The notes under the pieces are model-generated. The model ran no database searches, had not been told where the DNA came from, and saw nothing but the letters and a program-made list of their open reading frames with translations. Positions 46,706 through 56,631 of a DNA stretch of 64,000 bases are shown here, piece by piece; position 1 is the stretch's first letter; each line of letters opens with the position of its first letter. This DNA comes from Pseudosulfitobacter sp. DSM 107133. Its GTDB lineage: Bacteria > Pseudomonadota > Alphaproteobacteria > Rhodobacterales > Rhodobacteraceae. Location: contig NZ_CP085154.1 of the NCBI RefSeq assembly GCF_022788695.1, forward strand, positions 1 to 64,000, read 5' to 3'. The translations under genes and the position numbers were made by a program.

Positions 46706-47155
46706 ATGATCGACATTCTGAGCAACTGGTATCCCTACATCAAAGCGTTGCACATCATGTCAGTGATCGCGTGGATGGCTGGGTTGTTCTATCTGCCGCG
46801 TCTGTTCGTGCATCACGTCGAAACAGCCGGCCTGAGCGGGCCCAGCCATGACCTGTTCCTGATGATGGAAGAAAAATTGCTGCGGGTGATCATGAACCCC
46901 GCAATGATCTCGACCTGGCTCTTTGGCCTGCTGCTGGTGATGACACCGGGGATCGTCGGCTGGGATATGGTCTGGCCGTGGACCAAAGGGCTGTCGGTTC
47001 TGGCAATGACAGGGTTTCACATGTGGCTGGCACGCCAACGCAAGAACTTTGTCGCGGGCGAGGGGCTGAAAACCGGCCGCACCTATCGCATGATGAACGA
47101 GCTGCCAACGCTGCTGATGATCGTTATTGTACTGTCTGTGGTCGTGAAGTTCTGA
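46706..47155 (+). CDS. hemJ: Protoporphyrinogen oxidase HemJ
   Basis: HemJ is the membrane-bound protoporphyrinogen IX oxidase used by most proteobacteria lacking HemG and the soluble enzyme. The 149-residue protein has four membrane helices; the first carries the conserved His in IKALHIMSVIAWMAGLFY followed by LPRLFVHH, and a later conserved HMWLARQRKNF sits before the last helix. It lies directly right of the candidate origin. hemE, which usually sits between the origin and this gene, is missing here. Confidence 0.9.
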   Translation: MIDILSNWYPYIKALHIMSVIAWMAGLFYLPRLFVHHVETAGLSGPSHDLFLMMEEKLLRVIMNPAMISTWLFGLLLVMTPGIVGWDMVWPWTKGLSVLAMTGFHMWLARQRKNFVAGEGLKTGRTYRMMNELPTLLMIVIVLSVVVKF

Positions 47156-47276
47156 TTTTATTGACTCCGGCACCGCTTTTGCCTATCTGAGCGTAAGCAC
47201 CCCGTTCGGGGACCGCATCTAGCGATATATTTTTGATTTGGGACAGCCAGGTTTGCGCCGGCTGCGACGTGTTTGC

Positions 47277-48575
47277 ATGACAACTGAAACAATCGAAGCA
47301 ACTGAAACAGTTGAATGCCTGACGTTGGCCGAGTTGAAGGCCAACAGCCCCAAAGATCTGCTGGCGATGGCCGAAGAGCTTGAGATCGAGAACGCCTCGA
47401 CCATGCGCAAGGGCGAAATGATGTTCCAGATCCTGCGCGAACGCGCCGATGAAGGCTGGGATGTCTCCGGCGACGGCGTGCTGGAAGTGCTGCAAGACGG
47501 TTTCGGTTTCCTGCGCTCGCCCGAGGCTAACTATCTGTCCGGTCCCGACGACATCTATGTGTCGCCCGAGATGATCCGCAAATATTCGCTGCGCACCGGC
47601 GACACCATCGACGGCGGTATTCGCGCGCCGGACAATGATGAACGCTATTTCGCGTTGACAGATGTGGCGAACATCAACTTCGAAGATCCCGAAAAGGCCC
47701 GTCACAAGATCGCCTTTGACAACCTGACGCCGCTGTACCCCGACGAGCGCCTGACCATGGAAACCGACGAACCCGCGACCAAGGACCGGTCGGCGCGGAT
47801 CATCGACCTGGTGTCGCCCATCGGCAAAGGCCAGCGGTCGCTGATCGTGGCGCCGCCGCGCACCGGTAAAACGGTTCTGTTGCAAAACATCGCCAACAGC
47901 ATCGAACGCAACCACCCTGAATGCTACCTGATTGTTCTGCTGATCGACGAGCGGCCTGAAGAGGTCACCGACATGCAGCGTTCGGTCAAGGGCGAGGTTA
48001 TCAGCTCGACCTTTGACGAACCCGCAACGCGCCACGTCGCCGTGTCGGAAATGGTCATCGAAAAGGCCAAGCGTCTGGTCGAGCACAAACGCGACGTGGT
48101 GATCCTGCTGGATTCGATCACCCGTCTGGGCCGCGCGTTCAACACCGTCGTGCCGTCGTCGGGCAAGGTTCTGACCGGTGGTGTGGATGCAAATGCCCTG
48201 CAACGCCCGAAGCGTTTCTTCGGTGCTGCACGGAACATCGAAGAGGGCGGCAGCCTGACCATCATCGCGACTGCGCTGATCGACACCGGCAGCCGCATGG
48301 ACGAGGTGATTTTTGAAGAGTTCAAAGGCACCGGTAACTCGGAAATTGTGCTGGATCGCAAGATCGCGGACAAACGCGTGTTCCCGGCCATCGACATCCT
48401 GAAATCCGGCACCCGGAAAGAAGAGCTGTTGGTCGACAAAATCGATCTGGCCAAAACCTTTGTCCTGCGCCGCATTCTGAATCCGATGGGCACCACCGAC
48501 GCCATCGAATTCCTGATTTCGAAGTTGAAGCAGACCAAGACAAATTCGGATTTCTTCGATTCCATGAACACCTGA
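47277..48575 (+). CDS. rho: Transcription termination factor Rho
   Basis: Rho is the hexameric RNA-dependent ATPase that ends many transcripts. The 432-residue protein has a short N-terminal helical part ([20 protein letters not shown]), the RNA-binding fold with DGFGFLRS, Walker [12 protein letters not shown] near 192, Walker [16 protein letters not shown], and the Q-loop region of the hexamer. The ATG at 47277 agrees with homologues. The 121-base leader contains CCCCGTTCGGGG and could fold, but I see no clear attenuator. mnmE follows after 18 bases. Confidence 0.97.
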   Translation: MTTETIEATETVECLTLAELKANSPKDLLAMAEELEIENASTMRKGEMMFQILRERADEGWDVSGDGVLEVLQDGFGFLRSPEANYLSGPDDIYVSPEMIRKYSLRTGDTIDGGIRAPDNDERYFALTDVANINFEDPEKARHKIAFDNLTPLYPDERLTMETDEPATKDRSARIIDLVSPIGKGQRSLIVAPPRTGKTVLLQNIANSIERNHPECYLIVLLIDERPEEVTDMQRSVKGEVISSTFDEPATRHVAVSEMVIEKAKRLVEHKRDVVILLDSITRLGRAFNTVVPSSGKVLTGGVDANALQRPKRFFGAARNIEEGGSLTIIATALIDTGSRMDEVIFEEFKGTGNSEIVLDRKIADKRVFPAIDILKSGTRKEELLVDKIDLAKTFVLRRILNPMGTTDAIEFLISKLKQTKTNSDFFDSMNT

Positions 48576-48593
48576 CCCTTGGGGGCGTGACCG

Positions 48594-49874
48594 ATGGATA
48601 CGATTTTCGCCCTTGCGACGGCGCAGGGCCGCGCAGGCGTGGCCGTTGTGCGCGTGTCGGGACCGTCAGCGCATAACGTCGGCCGCTTGTTGTGCGAGAG
48701 CCTTCCCGATGCGGGAAGCTTTGCTGTTCGCGCTCTGCGATCCGGCGGCGAGCTGTTGGATCGTGCGCTGGTGCTGACTTTTGCTGCGCCACACAGTTTC
48801 ACCGGCGAGGATGTGATCGAATTGCATCTGCACGGCAGCATTGCGATCATTCAAAGGGTGCTGACCGCCTTGGGTGATTTCGATGGTGTGCGTCTGGCCG
48901 AACCGGGTGAATTCACCCGCCGGGCTTTGGAAAACGGCAAGATGGATCTGGCGCAAGTCGAAGGTCTGGCCGATCTGATAGATGCCGAAACCGAATTCCA
49001 GCGCGCCCAGGCCATGCAAACGGTCGAAGGGGCGTTAAGCAATGTGGTCGAAGAGTGGCGCGCGCGATTGATACATGCGGCGTCATTGCTTGAGGTGACA
49101 ATTGATTTCGCGGACGAGGATGTGCCTGTCGATGTTGCGCCCGAGGTTACCGGACTGTTGGCAGATGTGATTGCGCAGGTTTCTGACGAGGTGTCTCGAT
49201 CTTATATAGGTGAACGTGTGCGCGTCGGGTTCGAGGTGGCGATTGTTGGGCTGCCGAATGCCGGAAAATCAACTCTTCTCAATGCGTTAGCTGGACGTGA
49301 TGCAGCGATTACGTCAGAATATGCGGGCACCACCCGCGATGTTATCGAAGTGCGGATGGATCTGGATGGATTGCCGGTCACGTTCCTTGATACCGCAGGC
49401 CTGCGCGAAAGCGACGATCATGTGGAAGCAATCGGGATTGAACGGGCGATTGCACGTGCCAGTAAAGCGGACCTGCGCGTGTTCCTGACGGATGATGTAA
49501 CCGAATTGCCTCTTACGCCCTCACCGCACGATATTGTCGTGGCGCCAAAAGCGGATTTGCGCAGCGATGGGACAGGTGTTTCCGGTATCACCGGCGCGGG
49601 TTTGACTGTTCTTGTTCAGGATGTGAAGGCAGTCTTTTCCGGAATGGTCGCACAGGCCGGCCTGACGTCGCGCGTGCGTCACCGCACCTCGCTGCAATCC
49701 GCCGTCGCGGCATTGGAGCATGCGTCGCGCCTCGTCAATCAGGGACCAGAGGTATATGATTTTGCAGCAGAGGAACTTCGCACAGCGATTCGAAGTCTTG
49801 AGTTTCTTGTTGGACGTATCGACGTAGAGAATCTACTGGATGAGATCTTTTCCAGTTTTTGTTTGGGCAAATGA
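48594..49874 (+). CDS. mnmE: tRNA modification GTPase MnmE (TrmE)
   Basis: MnmE works with MnmG to place the carboxymethylaminomethyl group on U34 of certain tRNAs. The 426-residue protein begins [20 protein letters not shown], has an inserted GTPase domain with G1 [14 protein letters not shown] near 218-230, G3 DTAGLRE, and ends in the essential CLGK. Codon use here is visibly less GC-rich than in genes left of the candidate origin. Its stop overlaps one possible mnmG start (ATGA). Confidence 0.97.
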   Translation: MDTIFALATAQGRAGVAVVRVSGPSAHNVGRLLCESLPDAGSFAVRALRSGGELLDRALVLTFAAPHSFTGEDVIELHLHGSIAIIQRVLTALGDFDGVRLAEPGEFTRRALENGKMDLAQVEGLADLIDAETEFQRAQAMQTVEGALSNVVEEWRARLIHAASLLEVTIDFADEDVPVDVAPEVTGLLADVIAQVSDEVSRSYIGERVRVGFEVAIVGLPNAGKSTLLNALAGRDAAITSEYAGTTRDVIEVRMDLDGLPVTFLDTAGLRESDDHVEAIGIERAIARASKADLRVFLTDDVTELPLTPSPHDIVVAPKADLRSDGTGVSGITGAGLTVLVQDVKAVFSGMVAQAGLTSRVRHRTSLQSAVAALEHASRLVNQGPEVYDFAAEELRTAIRSLEFLVGRIDVENLLDEIFSSFCLGK

Positions 49875-49880
49875 CAGGAG

Positions 49881-49896
49881 TGTTTCACGTGAAACA
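49881..49896. promoter_or_regulatory. parS centromere site 1, at the start of mnmG
   Basis: TGTTTCACGTGAAACA is a perfect 16 bp palindrome identical to the widespread bacterial parS sequence bound by ParB. It lies across the possible start codons of mnmG, 3.3 kb left of parB and 3.4 kb right of the candidate origin centre. The codons it supplies read F-H-V-K-H. Confidence 0.95.
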
Positions 49897-51748
49897 TTTT
49901 GACGTTGTGGTTATTGGTGGCGGTCACGCGGGCGCGGAAGCTGCCCATGCGGCTGCACGCATGGGTGCCAATACGGCGCTCGTGACCATGAACCTGTCTG
50001 GAATTGGCGTAATGTCCTGCAATCCCGCGATTGGTGGCTTGGGCAAGGGGCATCTTGTGCGTGAAATCGACGCTATGGATGGCGTTATGGGCAAGGTTGC
50101 GGACAAAGCGGGTATCCAGTTTCGCTTGCTCAATCGGCGCAAGGGCCCGGCTGTTCAGGGCCCGCGTGCGCAAGCGGATCGGGAGATCTATCAACGCGAA
50201 ATGCTGGCCGCTACAATGTTGCAGACGAATTTGACCATTGTTGAAGGCGAGGTTGTCGATCTCAAAATGTCCGGTCAGCGTGTCACCGGGGTGGAACTGG
50301 CAGACGGCACACTTGTAGAGTCCACCGTGGTAGTCTTGACGACGGGCACATTTTTGCGCGGTATCATCCATATTGGCGACGAAAGACGATCTGGCGGCCG
50401 AATGGGTGACAAAGCATCTGTCCGTTTGGCAGAGAGGATCGACGCTTTTGGACTTCCGTTGGGCCGATTGAAAACAGGTACACCGCCACGTCTGGATACA
50501 CGCACGATCAACTGGGACATTCTGGAAGAACAACAGGGTGACGAAGACCCCGCATTTTTCTCGTTCGAAACAACAAGATTGTCCGCGCGTCAGGTGTCCT
50601 GCGGGATTACCCATACGAATGAGCAAACTCATGACATCATTACCAGGAATCTGTCGCGGTCTGCGATGTACGGCGGTCATATCGACGGAAAGGGGCCACG
50701 CTATTGCCCTTCTATCGAAGATAAAGTTGTCCGCTTTGCCGACAAAACATCTCATCAGGTGTTTCTGGAGCCAGAAAGTCTGAGCGGGAACACGGTTTAC
50801 CCTAACGGGATTTCGACCTCATTGCCTGTCGATGTGCAAGAAGCATATATCCATTCCATACTTGGACTGGAACAGGCCGATATATTGCAGCCTGGCTACG
50901 CGATCGAATATGACTATGTCGATCCGCGCGCGCTTGATGCGACGTTGCAACTGCGCGCAACCACACATCTTTTCCTGGCAGGGCAGATCAACGGCACAAC
51001 AGGCTACGAAGAGGCGGCGGCGCAGGGTTTGGTGGCCGGGCTTAACGCAGCATGTCTGGCGCAGGGGCGCGATCCGGTGCACTTCGGTCGCGCAAACAGC
51101 TATATTGGTGTCATGATCGATGATCTTACAACCCGAGGTGTGACCGAACCCTATCGTATGTTTACTTCGCGTGCCGAGTTTCGCCTTTCCTTGCGTGCTG
51201 ACAACGCTGACCAACGTTTGACTCCGCTGGCGATAGACCTGGGTGTTGTTTCCGCGCGCCGTCGCGAGCAGTTTGAAATCAAACGGAATGCTCTTGAGGC
51301 CGGATATCAGGCTTTGCAACGAGATTCATATACGCCGAAGCAGATCAACAGCGCAGGAATCGCAGTGAAAGAGGACGGCGTGCGCAGAACGCCGTACCAG
51401 CTGTTGTCCTTTCCTGACGTTGGTTTTGATGACGTTGTGCGTTTGCAGGCTGATCTTGGTGTTATTGAGGGACCCATTCAAACGCAATTGTCGCGCGATG
51501 CGTTGTATGCGAACTATGTTGATCGCCAACAGAAAGACATTGATCGCCTTCAAAAGGATGAGGCTCAGAAAATTCCAGCGGACTTCAAATATGCCGGGAT
51601 TAGCGGCCTTTCCAACGAGTTGGCGGCAAAGCTGGAAAAGATTCAACCGGGTAATCTGGCCCAGGCAGCACGCGTAGAAGGGATGACCCCGGCGGCTCTT
51701 GCGTTGTTGTTGGCCAAGCTTCGCCAGCATCAGAAAAGATCAGCATGA
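49889..51748 (+). CDS. mnmG: tRNA uridine-5-carboxymethylaminomethyl modification enzyme MnmG (GidA)
   Basis: MnmG is the FAD protein partner of MnmE. The protein has the FAD motif [20 protein letters not shown], the family stretch [50 protein letters not shown] and an intact C-terminal helical domain ([11 protein letters not shown]). Three starts are possible: ATG 49871 overlapping the mnmE stop, GTG 49880 giving MFHVKHFDV like E. coli in length, and GTG 49889, eight bases after AGGAG; I chose the last (619 residues). All three lie in or next to a parS site. Confidence 0.95.
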   Translation: MKHFDVVVIGGGHAGAEAAHAAARMGANTALVTMNLSGIGVMSCNPAIGGLGKGHLVREIDAMDGVMGKVADKAGIQFRLLNRRKGPAVQGPRAQADREIYQREMLAATMLQTNLTIVEGEVVDLKMSGQRVTGVELADGTLVESTVVVLTTGTFLRGIIHIGDERRSGGRMGDKASVRLAERIDAFGLPLGRLKTGTPPRLDTRTINWDILEEQQGDEDPAFFSFETTRLSARQVSCGITHTNEQTHDIITRNLSRSAMYGGHIDGKGPRYCPSIEDKVVRFADKTSHQVFLEPESLSGNTVYPNGISTSLPVDVQEAYIHSILGLEQADILQPGYAIEYDYVDPRALDATLQLRATTHLFLAGQINGTTGYEEAAAQGLVAGLNAACLAQGRDPVHFGRANSYIGVMIDDLTTRGVTEPYRMFTSRAEFRLSLRADNADQRLTPLAIDLGVVSARRREQFEIKRNALEAGYQALQRDSYTPKQINSAGIAVKEDGVRRTPYQLLSFPDVGFDDVVRLQADLGVIEGPIQTQLSRDALYANYVDRQQKDIDRLQKDEAQKIPADFKYAGISGLSNELAAKLEKIQPGNLAQAARVEGMTPAALALLLAKLRQHQKRSA

Positions 51749-52362
51749 CAATAGTACCGGATTGGCTTGATGAGATTGTTTCACGTGAAACATTGGAAGA
51801 CCTCGAGAAGTTTCATGCACTGTTTCTAAGGTGGAATGCCAAGATCAATTTGGTTTCGCGCTCCAGCGCGCCAGAGCTGTGGAACAGGCACATTTGGGAT
51901 TCAGCTCAAGTTTGGCAGATTGCACCGAAGGCGGCACATTGGGCAGACTTTGGCAGCGGGGGCGGATTCCCGGCAATTATTTGCGCAATATTTGCCAAAA
52001 ATACCAACGCTGAAACACGCTTTACATTGGTTGAGAGCGATCAGCGTAAGGCGACCTTTCTGCGCACGGCTTTGCGGGAATTGGATCTGAATGCGACTGT
52101 GGTGGCCAAAAGGGTGGAATCGCTTGATTCCTTAGGCGCTGACATCATTTCCGCGCGGGCTTTGTCGCGCTTGACGGATTTATTCGAGTTCGTGGCACAA
52201 CACATGACACCAGGCGGGCAAGCGTTGTTTCCCAAGGGTGAAATTTGGCAGACAGAACTTGAAGAAGCGCAGAAAACGTGGACATTCGACTATAAAGCGC
52301 ACACAAGTCATACGGACGCTCAAGCGGCTGTTTTGCAGGTCAAGGAGTTGAAGCGTGGTTGA
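51745..52362 (+). CDS. rsmG: 16S rRNA (guanine527-N7) methyltransferase RsmG (GidB)
   Basis: RsmG methylates G527 of 16S rRNA, a target linked to streptomycin sensitivity. The 205-residue protein has the family opening [20 protein letters not shown] then KINLVSRS, the SAM-binding motif [25 protein letters not shown] and ISARALSRL. The VSRET residues are encoded by a perfect parS site. It overlaps mnmG by four and parA by eight bases. Confidence 0.95.
   Translation: MTIVPDWLDEIVSRETLEDLEKFHALFLRWNAKINLVSRSSAPELWNRHIWDSAQVWQIAPKAAHWADFGSGGGFPAIICAIFAKNTNAETRFTLVESDQRKATFLRTALRELDLNATVVAKRVESLDSLGADIISARALSRLTDLFEFVAQHMTPGGQALFPKGEIWQTELEEAQKTWTFDYKAHTSHTDAQAAVLQVKELKRG
51777..51792. promoter_or_regulatory. 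parS centromere site 2, inside rsmG
   Basis: A second exact TGTTTCACGTGAAACA lies 33 bases into rsmG and 1.9 kb right of site 1. In the rsmG frame it encodes V-S-R-E-T. Together the two copies form a small parS cluster next to parAB. Confidence 0.95.
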
Positions 52363-53170
52363 CCCAACACGTCCCATAGGACCCAAAATCGTGGCGATCG
52401 CCAACCAGAAGGGTGGGGTTGGCAAAACGACCACCTCGATCAATTTGGCTGCTGCTCTGGCTGAACTGGGCCGGAAGGTGTTGCTTGTCGACCTTGATCC
52501 GCAAGGGAACGCATCAACCGGGCTGGGGATTGAAGTTGATGACCGGGTTTTGACGACATATGAATTGCTGCTGGAAGATGTTGATCTGGAAGCAACGATT
52601 CTGGCTACCGCATTCGAAAACCTGTCGATTATTCCGGCAACAGTTGATCTGAGTTCCGCGGATCTTGAGTTGATTTCAAATGAGAAGCGCAGTTTCCTTT
52701 TGCATGACGCCTTGCGTCAGATTCAGATGGACGCTTTTGCCTTTGATTATGTCCTAATTGACTGTCCACCGTCGTTGAACCTGTTGACCGTAAACGCAAT
52801 GATAGCATCGCATTCGGTGCTTGTGCCGTTGCAGTCAGAATTTTTTGCCCTCGAAGGATTGTCGCAATTGATGCTGACAATTCGCGAAGTTCGGCAGTCC
52901 GGGAACAAGGATTTGCGGATCGAGGGGGTCGTTCTGACAATGTACGACCAGCGGAATAACCTGAGTTTGCAGGTCGAACAGGATGCGCGCGACAATTTGG
53001 GCGATCTCGTCTTCAAGACGGTGATTCCCCGCAATGTCAGAGTTTCCGAAGCGCCGTCGTTTGCCATGCCGGTTTTGAACTACGATCCTGCATCGCGCGG
53101 TGCGAAGGCATATCGCCAGCTGGCTAAGGAATTCCTACACAACAATGCACAAACGAAAGTAGAGGCCTGA
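52355..53170 (+). CDS. parA: Chromosome partitioning ATPase ParA
   Basis: ParA is the Walker-type ATPase that moves ParB-parS complexes and so the newly copied origin. The 271-residue protein has the deviant Walker A KGGVGKTTTSINLAAAL near residue 19, DLDPQGNASTGL, and DYVLIDCPPSLNLLTVNAM. The start is a GTG with AAGGAG eight bases upstream, overlapping rsmG by eight bases. parB follows after one base. Confidence 0.96.
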   Translation: MVDPTRPIGPKIVAIANQKGGVGKTTTSINLAAALAELGRKVLLVDLDPQGNASTGLGIEVDDRVLTTYELLLEDVDLEATILATAFENLSIIPATVDLSSADLELISNEKRSFLLHDALRQIQMDAFAFDYVLIDCPPSLNLLTVNAMIASHSVLVPLQSEFFALEGLSQLMLTIREVRQSGNKDLRIEGVVLTMYDQRNNLSLQVEQDARDNLGDLVFKTVIPRNVRVSEAPSFAMPVLNYDPASRGAKAYRQLAKEFLHNNAQTKVEA

Positions 53171-53171
53171 T

Positions 53172-54065
53172 ATGGTACCCAAGGATAAAAAACGTGGTCT
53201 GGGCCGTGGGCTTTCGGCGTTGATGGCAGATGTGAACGAGGCCGAGCAGGTGACACAAGAGAGTGTTGCGTCGGGGGTTCGTACAGTTCCGATTGAGCAA
53301 GTAAAGCCCAATCCGGACCAGCCGCGCAAACGTTTTACCCAGGATGATCTGGATGACCTGGCCGCGTCGATTGCGGAAAAGGGTGTGATTCAGCCGTTGA
53401 TTGTGCGCGAAAAGGACGGCGGTTTCGAAATTGTCGCGGGCGAACGCCGCTGGCGCGCTGCGCAGATGGCCAAGCTGCATGAGCTTCCGGTGATTGTGCG
53501 CGACTTTGACGACACCGAAGTTTTGGAAGTCGCCATTATCGAGAACATCCAGCGGGCGGATCTGAACGCCATCGAAGAGGCGGCAGGTTATCGTCAGTTG
53601 ATGGACAAGTTTGGCCATACGCAGGAAAAAATGGCCGAGGCCTTGGGGAAAAGCCGCAGCCACATTGCCAACCTTTTGCGTTTGCTACAGTTGCCAGATG
53701 ATGTTGTTGAAATGGTGCGCAAGGGTGATTTGTCGTCAGGTCACGCGCGCGCTTTGATTACAGCTGATGATCCTTCGACTTTGGCGTTGAAAGTGATTGC
53801 CGAGGGATTGAGCGTTCGCGCGACCGAAGCGCTGGTTAAATCCACGCAAGGACGGGGCGATGACGCTGCCCCCAAGGACAAAACCAAAAAATCAAATCCG
53901 GCAAAGGATGCGGACACCAAAGCGCTTGAAGGTGACTTGTCGGCTGCGTTGGGAATGCCGGTTCAACTGTCACACAAACCGGGCGCCGAGTCCGGCCAGC
54001 TTTCGATTTCATACAAAACGCTGGATGACTTGGACGAATTGTGTCGGCTGCTAAGCGGAAGCTAA
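53172..54065 (+). CDS. parB: Chromosome partitioning protein ParB
   Basis: ParB is the CTP-dependent clamp that loads at parS and spreads. The 297-residue protein begins KKRGLGRGLSALMADV, has the ParB/Srx box IVAGERRWRAAQMAKL with VIIENIQRADLNAIEEA nearby (EVAIIENIQRADLN), the helix-turn-helix GKSRSHIANLLRLL, and a C-terminal dimerisation part. Its recognition sites, parS, lie 1.4 and 3.3 kb upstream. The gene ends in a four-base tail-to-tail overlap with hemW, without a visible terminator. Confidence 0.96.
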   Translation: MVPKDKKRGLGRGLSALMADVNEAEQVTQESVASGVRTVPIEQVKPNPDQPRKRFTQDDLDDLAASIAEKGVIQPLIVREKDGGFEIVAGERRWRAAQMAKLHELPVIVRDFDDTEVLEVAIIENIQRADLNAIEEAAGYRQLMDKFGHTQEKMAEALGKSRSHIANLLRLLQLPDDVVEMVRKGDLSSGHARALITADDPSTLALKVIAEGLSVRATEALVKSTQGRGDDAAPKDKTKKSNPAKDADTKALEGDLSAALGMPVQLSHKPGAESGQLSISYKTLDDLDELCRLLSGS

Positions 54066-55207
54066 TCTGCCAGCAATTCGCGTAAAACACCGTTCAAAAC
54101 GCTAACACCTTGTTCTGTAACGGAAATATTTCGGCCTCTCTGATTGAGCAAACCAAGCTCTGAGAGGTTTTTCAGGGTATCAGGGGCCACAGAGCGCCCG
54201 GAAAGTGCCTCAAAACGCGCCAAATCCACGCCATCGGTCAGGCGCAGGCCCATCAAAAGAAATTCGTTGGCCTGATCTTCACCGGTCAGGGCGACGTTTG
54301 GCAATTGCCGCAGCTTTTCCAGCCAGCGTTTTGGATTGCTGGGGGCTTCGGTGGCAAAGCGTTGACCGTCGGTGGTGATGCGGCCGTGCGCGCCGGGACC
54401 GATGCCGACATAATCACCATAACGCCAATAGATCAGATTGTGACGCGATTGCGCACCGTCGCGGGCATGATTGCTGACCTCATAGGCAGGCATGCCAAAG
54501 TCGGCACAAATATCGCGGGTCAGGGTGAACATATCGGCAGCGCGGTCTTCGTCCGGTAGTCCGGCGAGTTTGCCCGCATTGTAGCGGTCGCCGAAAGCCG
54601 TGCCTTGTTCGATGGTCAACTGATATAAAGACAAATGGTCGATCGCCATGTTCAGAGCCTGCTTCAGCTCGGCTTCCCATTCGTTCAGTGTCTGCTTTTG
54701 CCGTCCATAGATCAGATCAAAACTGACCCGATCAAAAGTCTTGCGCGCGATGTCAAAGGCGGCGCGGGCTTCGTCAGCGGAATGGATACGACCCAGGCGC
54801 CGCAAGTCTTCGTCGTTCAATGCCTGAATGCCCATCGAAATCCGGTTCACGCCCCCCGCCCGGAAATTGGCAAACCGCTGCGCCTCGACCGAACCGGGGT
54901 TGGCTTCCAGCGTGATTTCCATGTCGTTTGCGGTAGGCCAGTGTTTGCGAATGGCGTCGATGATGTCGGCGACGACCCAGGGCTCCATCAGGCTGGGGGT
55001 GCCGCCGCCAAAAAACACGGTATGCACGATGCGTCCGGGTGTTTGATCGGCGGCTTTGCGGATTTCTTCCAGATAGGCATCGCGCCACGCGGCGTGGTCG
55101 ATGGTGCGGGCTACATGGCTGTTAAAGTCGCAATAGGGGCATTTGGCTGCGCAAAACGGCCAGTGGATATAAATTCCAAAGCCGCCGTTTTGCCAGTCTT
55201 CAGTCAA
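54062..55207 (-). CDS. hemW: Radical SAM heme chaperone HemW
   Basis: HemW is a HemN-like radical SAM protein that binds and inserts heme rather than oxidising coproporphyrinogen. The 381-residue product has [20 protein letters not shown] with the CxxxCxxC cluster site, [10 protein letters not shown], the strand [11 protein letters not shown], and a C-terminal HemN domain. The length (HemN proper is about 450) and single N-terminal cluster pattern favour HemW. It overlaps rdgB upstream by eight bases and parB by four. Confidence 0.92.
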   Translation of the reverse strand: MTEDWQNGGFGIYIHWPFCAAKCPYCDFNSHVARTIDHAAWRDAYLEEIRKAADQTPGRIVHTVFFGGGTPSLMEPWVVADIIDAIRKHWPTANDMEITLEANPGSVEAQRFANFRAGGVNRISMGIQALNDEDLRRLGRIHSADEARAAFDIARKTFDRVSFDLIYGRQKQTLNEWEAELKQALNMAIDHLSLYQLTIEQGTAFGDRYNAGKLAGLPDEDRAADMFTLTRDICADFGMPAYEVSNHARDGAQSRHNLIYWRYGDYVGIGPGAHGRITTDGQRFATEAPSNPKRWLEKLRQLPNVALTGEDQANEFLLMGLRLTDGVDLARFEALSGRSVAPDTLKNLSELGLLNQRGRNISVTEQGVSVLNGVLRELLAD

Positions 55208-55811
55208 AGCAGCCGTCGATCAATTTTTTGAACGCATTGGCGCGATGGCTGATCTCGTTCTTTGCGTCGGCGGTCATTTCTGCAAAGGTGACGTCGTGAC
55301 CAACCGGTTGGAACATCGGGTCATATCCGTGACCATGTTCACCGCGAATGGGCCAGACCAATGTGCCCTCAACTGTGCCCTCGAAGACCTCGTCATGGCC
55401 GTCCGGCCAAGCCATCACCAGCGTCGAGCAAAACCGCGCGGTGCGCGGTTCGGGCGCGTTGCGTTCCTCCAGCAGGTTACGGGTTTTGGTCATGGCCATC
55501 AGGAAGTCGCGACCATCGGGGGTTTCGGCCCAATCCGCGGTGTAAACGCCCGGGGCGCCGTCCAATGCGTCGACCTGAATACCGGAATCATCCGACAAAG
55601 CAGGCAGGCCGGTGGCCTGCGCCGCGGCGTGCGCCTTGATCCGGGCGTTTCCGACAAAGGTGGTTTCGGTTTCTTCCGGTTCGTCCAGCTTCATCTCGGC
55701 GGCACCGATGACCTGCACGCCGAATGGCTGGAACAAGGCTGTCATTTCTTCCAGCTTGCCCGCGTTATGCGTCGCCACCAACAACCGGTCACCGGTGAAT
55801 TTGCGTGTCAT
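55200..55811 (-). CDS. rdgB: Non-canonical purine NTP pyrophosphatase (RdgB/HAM1)
   Basis: RdgB removes inosine and xanthosine triphosphates from the nucleotide pool. The 203-residue protein opens [15 protein letters not shown], with the THNxxK substrate motif, followed by [18 protein letters not shown], and the late segment [10 protein letters not shown] with SHRANA(F)KKL. It overlaps rph by four bases; the order rph-rdgB-hemW is conserved in alphaproteobacteria. Confidence 0.95.
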   Translation of the reverse strand: MTRKFTGDRLLVATHNAGKLEEMTALFQPFGVQVIGAAEMKLDEPEETETTFVGNARIKAHAAAQATGLPALSDDSGIQVDALDGAPGVYTADWAETPDGRDFLMAMTKTRNLLEERNAPEPRTARFCSTLVMAWPDGHDEVFEGTVEGTLVWPIRGEHGHGYDPMFQPVGHDVTFAEMTADAKNEISHRANAFKKLIDGCFD

Positions 55812-56521
55812 GCCGTGGCTGCCTTTTGTGCGGCGACCAGTTCGGACACGCCTTTCTCTGCCAGATCCATCAGCTGGTTCATCTGATCGCGCGAAAAGGT
55901 TTGGCCCTCGGCGCTCATCTGGATTTCGATCAAACGCCCGGTGCCTGTCAGGATAAAGTTGCCGTCGACACCGGCTTCGCTGTCTTCAGGATAGTCCAGA
56001 TCCAAAACCGGCTGGCCCGCGTAAATCCCGCAGCTGACGGCCGCAACAGGGTCTACCAAGGGGTCAGAGACGATATCACCCGCTTTCATCAGCTTGTTCA
56101 CCGCCAGTTTCAGCGCGACCCAACCGCCGGTGATCGACGCACAGCGGGTACCGCCATCGGCTTGCAGTACGTCACAGTCAATGGTGATCTGGCGTTCGCC
56201 CAAGGCAGAGCGGTCTACGCCCGCGCGCAGCGAGCGGCCGATCAGACGCTGGATTTCAACGGTGCGGCCACCCTGTTTGCCCATCGCAGCCTCGCGGCGC
56301 ATGCGGGTGTTGGTGGCGCGGGGCAACATGCCGTATTCGGCGGTGACCCAGCCCAGACCTGACCCCTTGATAAACGGCGGCACGCGGTCTTCAATGGTGG
56401 CGGTACACAGCACATGTGTGTGACCAATCTTGATCAAGGCGGACCCTTCGGCGTGTTTGGTAAAGCCTGTTTCAATGGAAACAGCGCGCATTTCGTCCAG
56501 TTTTCTTCCCGAGGGTCGCAT
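55808..56521 (-). CDS. rph: Ribonuclease PH
   Basis: RNase PH trims tRNA 3' ends phosphorolytically. The 237-residue protein begins [20 protein letters not shown], has [17 protein letters not shown], the phosphate-binding [18 protein letters not shown] and [18 protein letters not shown]. The ATG at 56521 matches the family start; an upstream extension would run into hrcA. It heads the leftward rph-rdgB-hemW run and is divergent from hrcA. Confidence 0.96.
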   Translation of the reverse strand: MRPSGRKLDEMRAVSIETGFTKHAEGSALIKIGHTHVLCTATIEDRVPPFIKGSGLGWVTAEYGMLPRATNTRMRREAAMGKQGGRTVEIQRLIGRSLRAGVDRSALGERQITIDCDVLQADGGTRCASITGGWVALKLAVNKLMKAGDIVSDPLVDPVAAVSCGIYAGQPVLDLDYPEDSEAGVDGNFILTGTGRLIEIQMSAEGQTFSRDQMNQLMDLAEKGVSELVAAQKAATA

Positions 56522-56583
56522 GATACATCCTTTTCTCTGTTGGGGCCGAGATAACGCCCCGCGGGGTTGCGGCGCAAGTGCGA

Positions 56584-56612
56584 TTGACCTTTTGTTATCC
56601 AGCCCGTCTAGT
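56584..56612 (+). promoter_or_regulatory. Candidate hrcA-grpE promoter (sigma-70 type)
   Basis: TTGACC (56584-56589) and TCTAGT (56607-56612) are separated by 17 bases, 20 bases before the hrcA ATG. The -35 is strong, the -10 moderate. No CIRCE inverted repeat (TTAGCACTC-N9-GAGTGCTAA) lies in this gap, so HrcA does not appear to control itself here. Confidence 0.45.
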
Positions 56613-56631
56613 GGCGACGCCGAGGCAAAAT

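Noticed and set aside
49859..49870. A longer mnmG start at 49859
   Set aside because: It lies inside the last codons of mnmE, has no ribosome site, and would add residues absent from the family.
56522..56631. A CIRCE operator upstream of hrcA
   Set aside because: No TTAGCACTC-N9-GAGTGCTAA-like repeat is present in the rph-hrcA gap.
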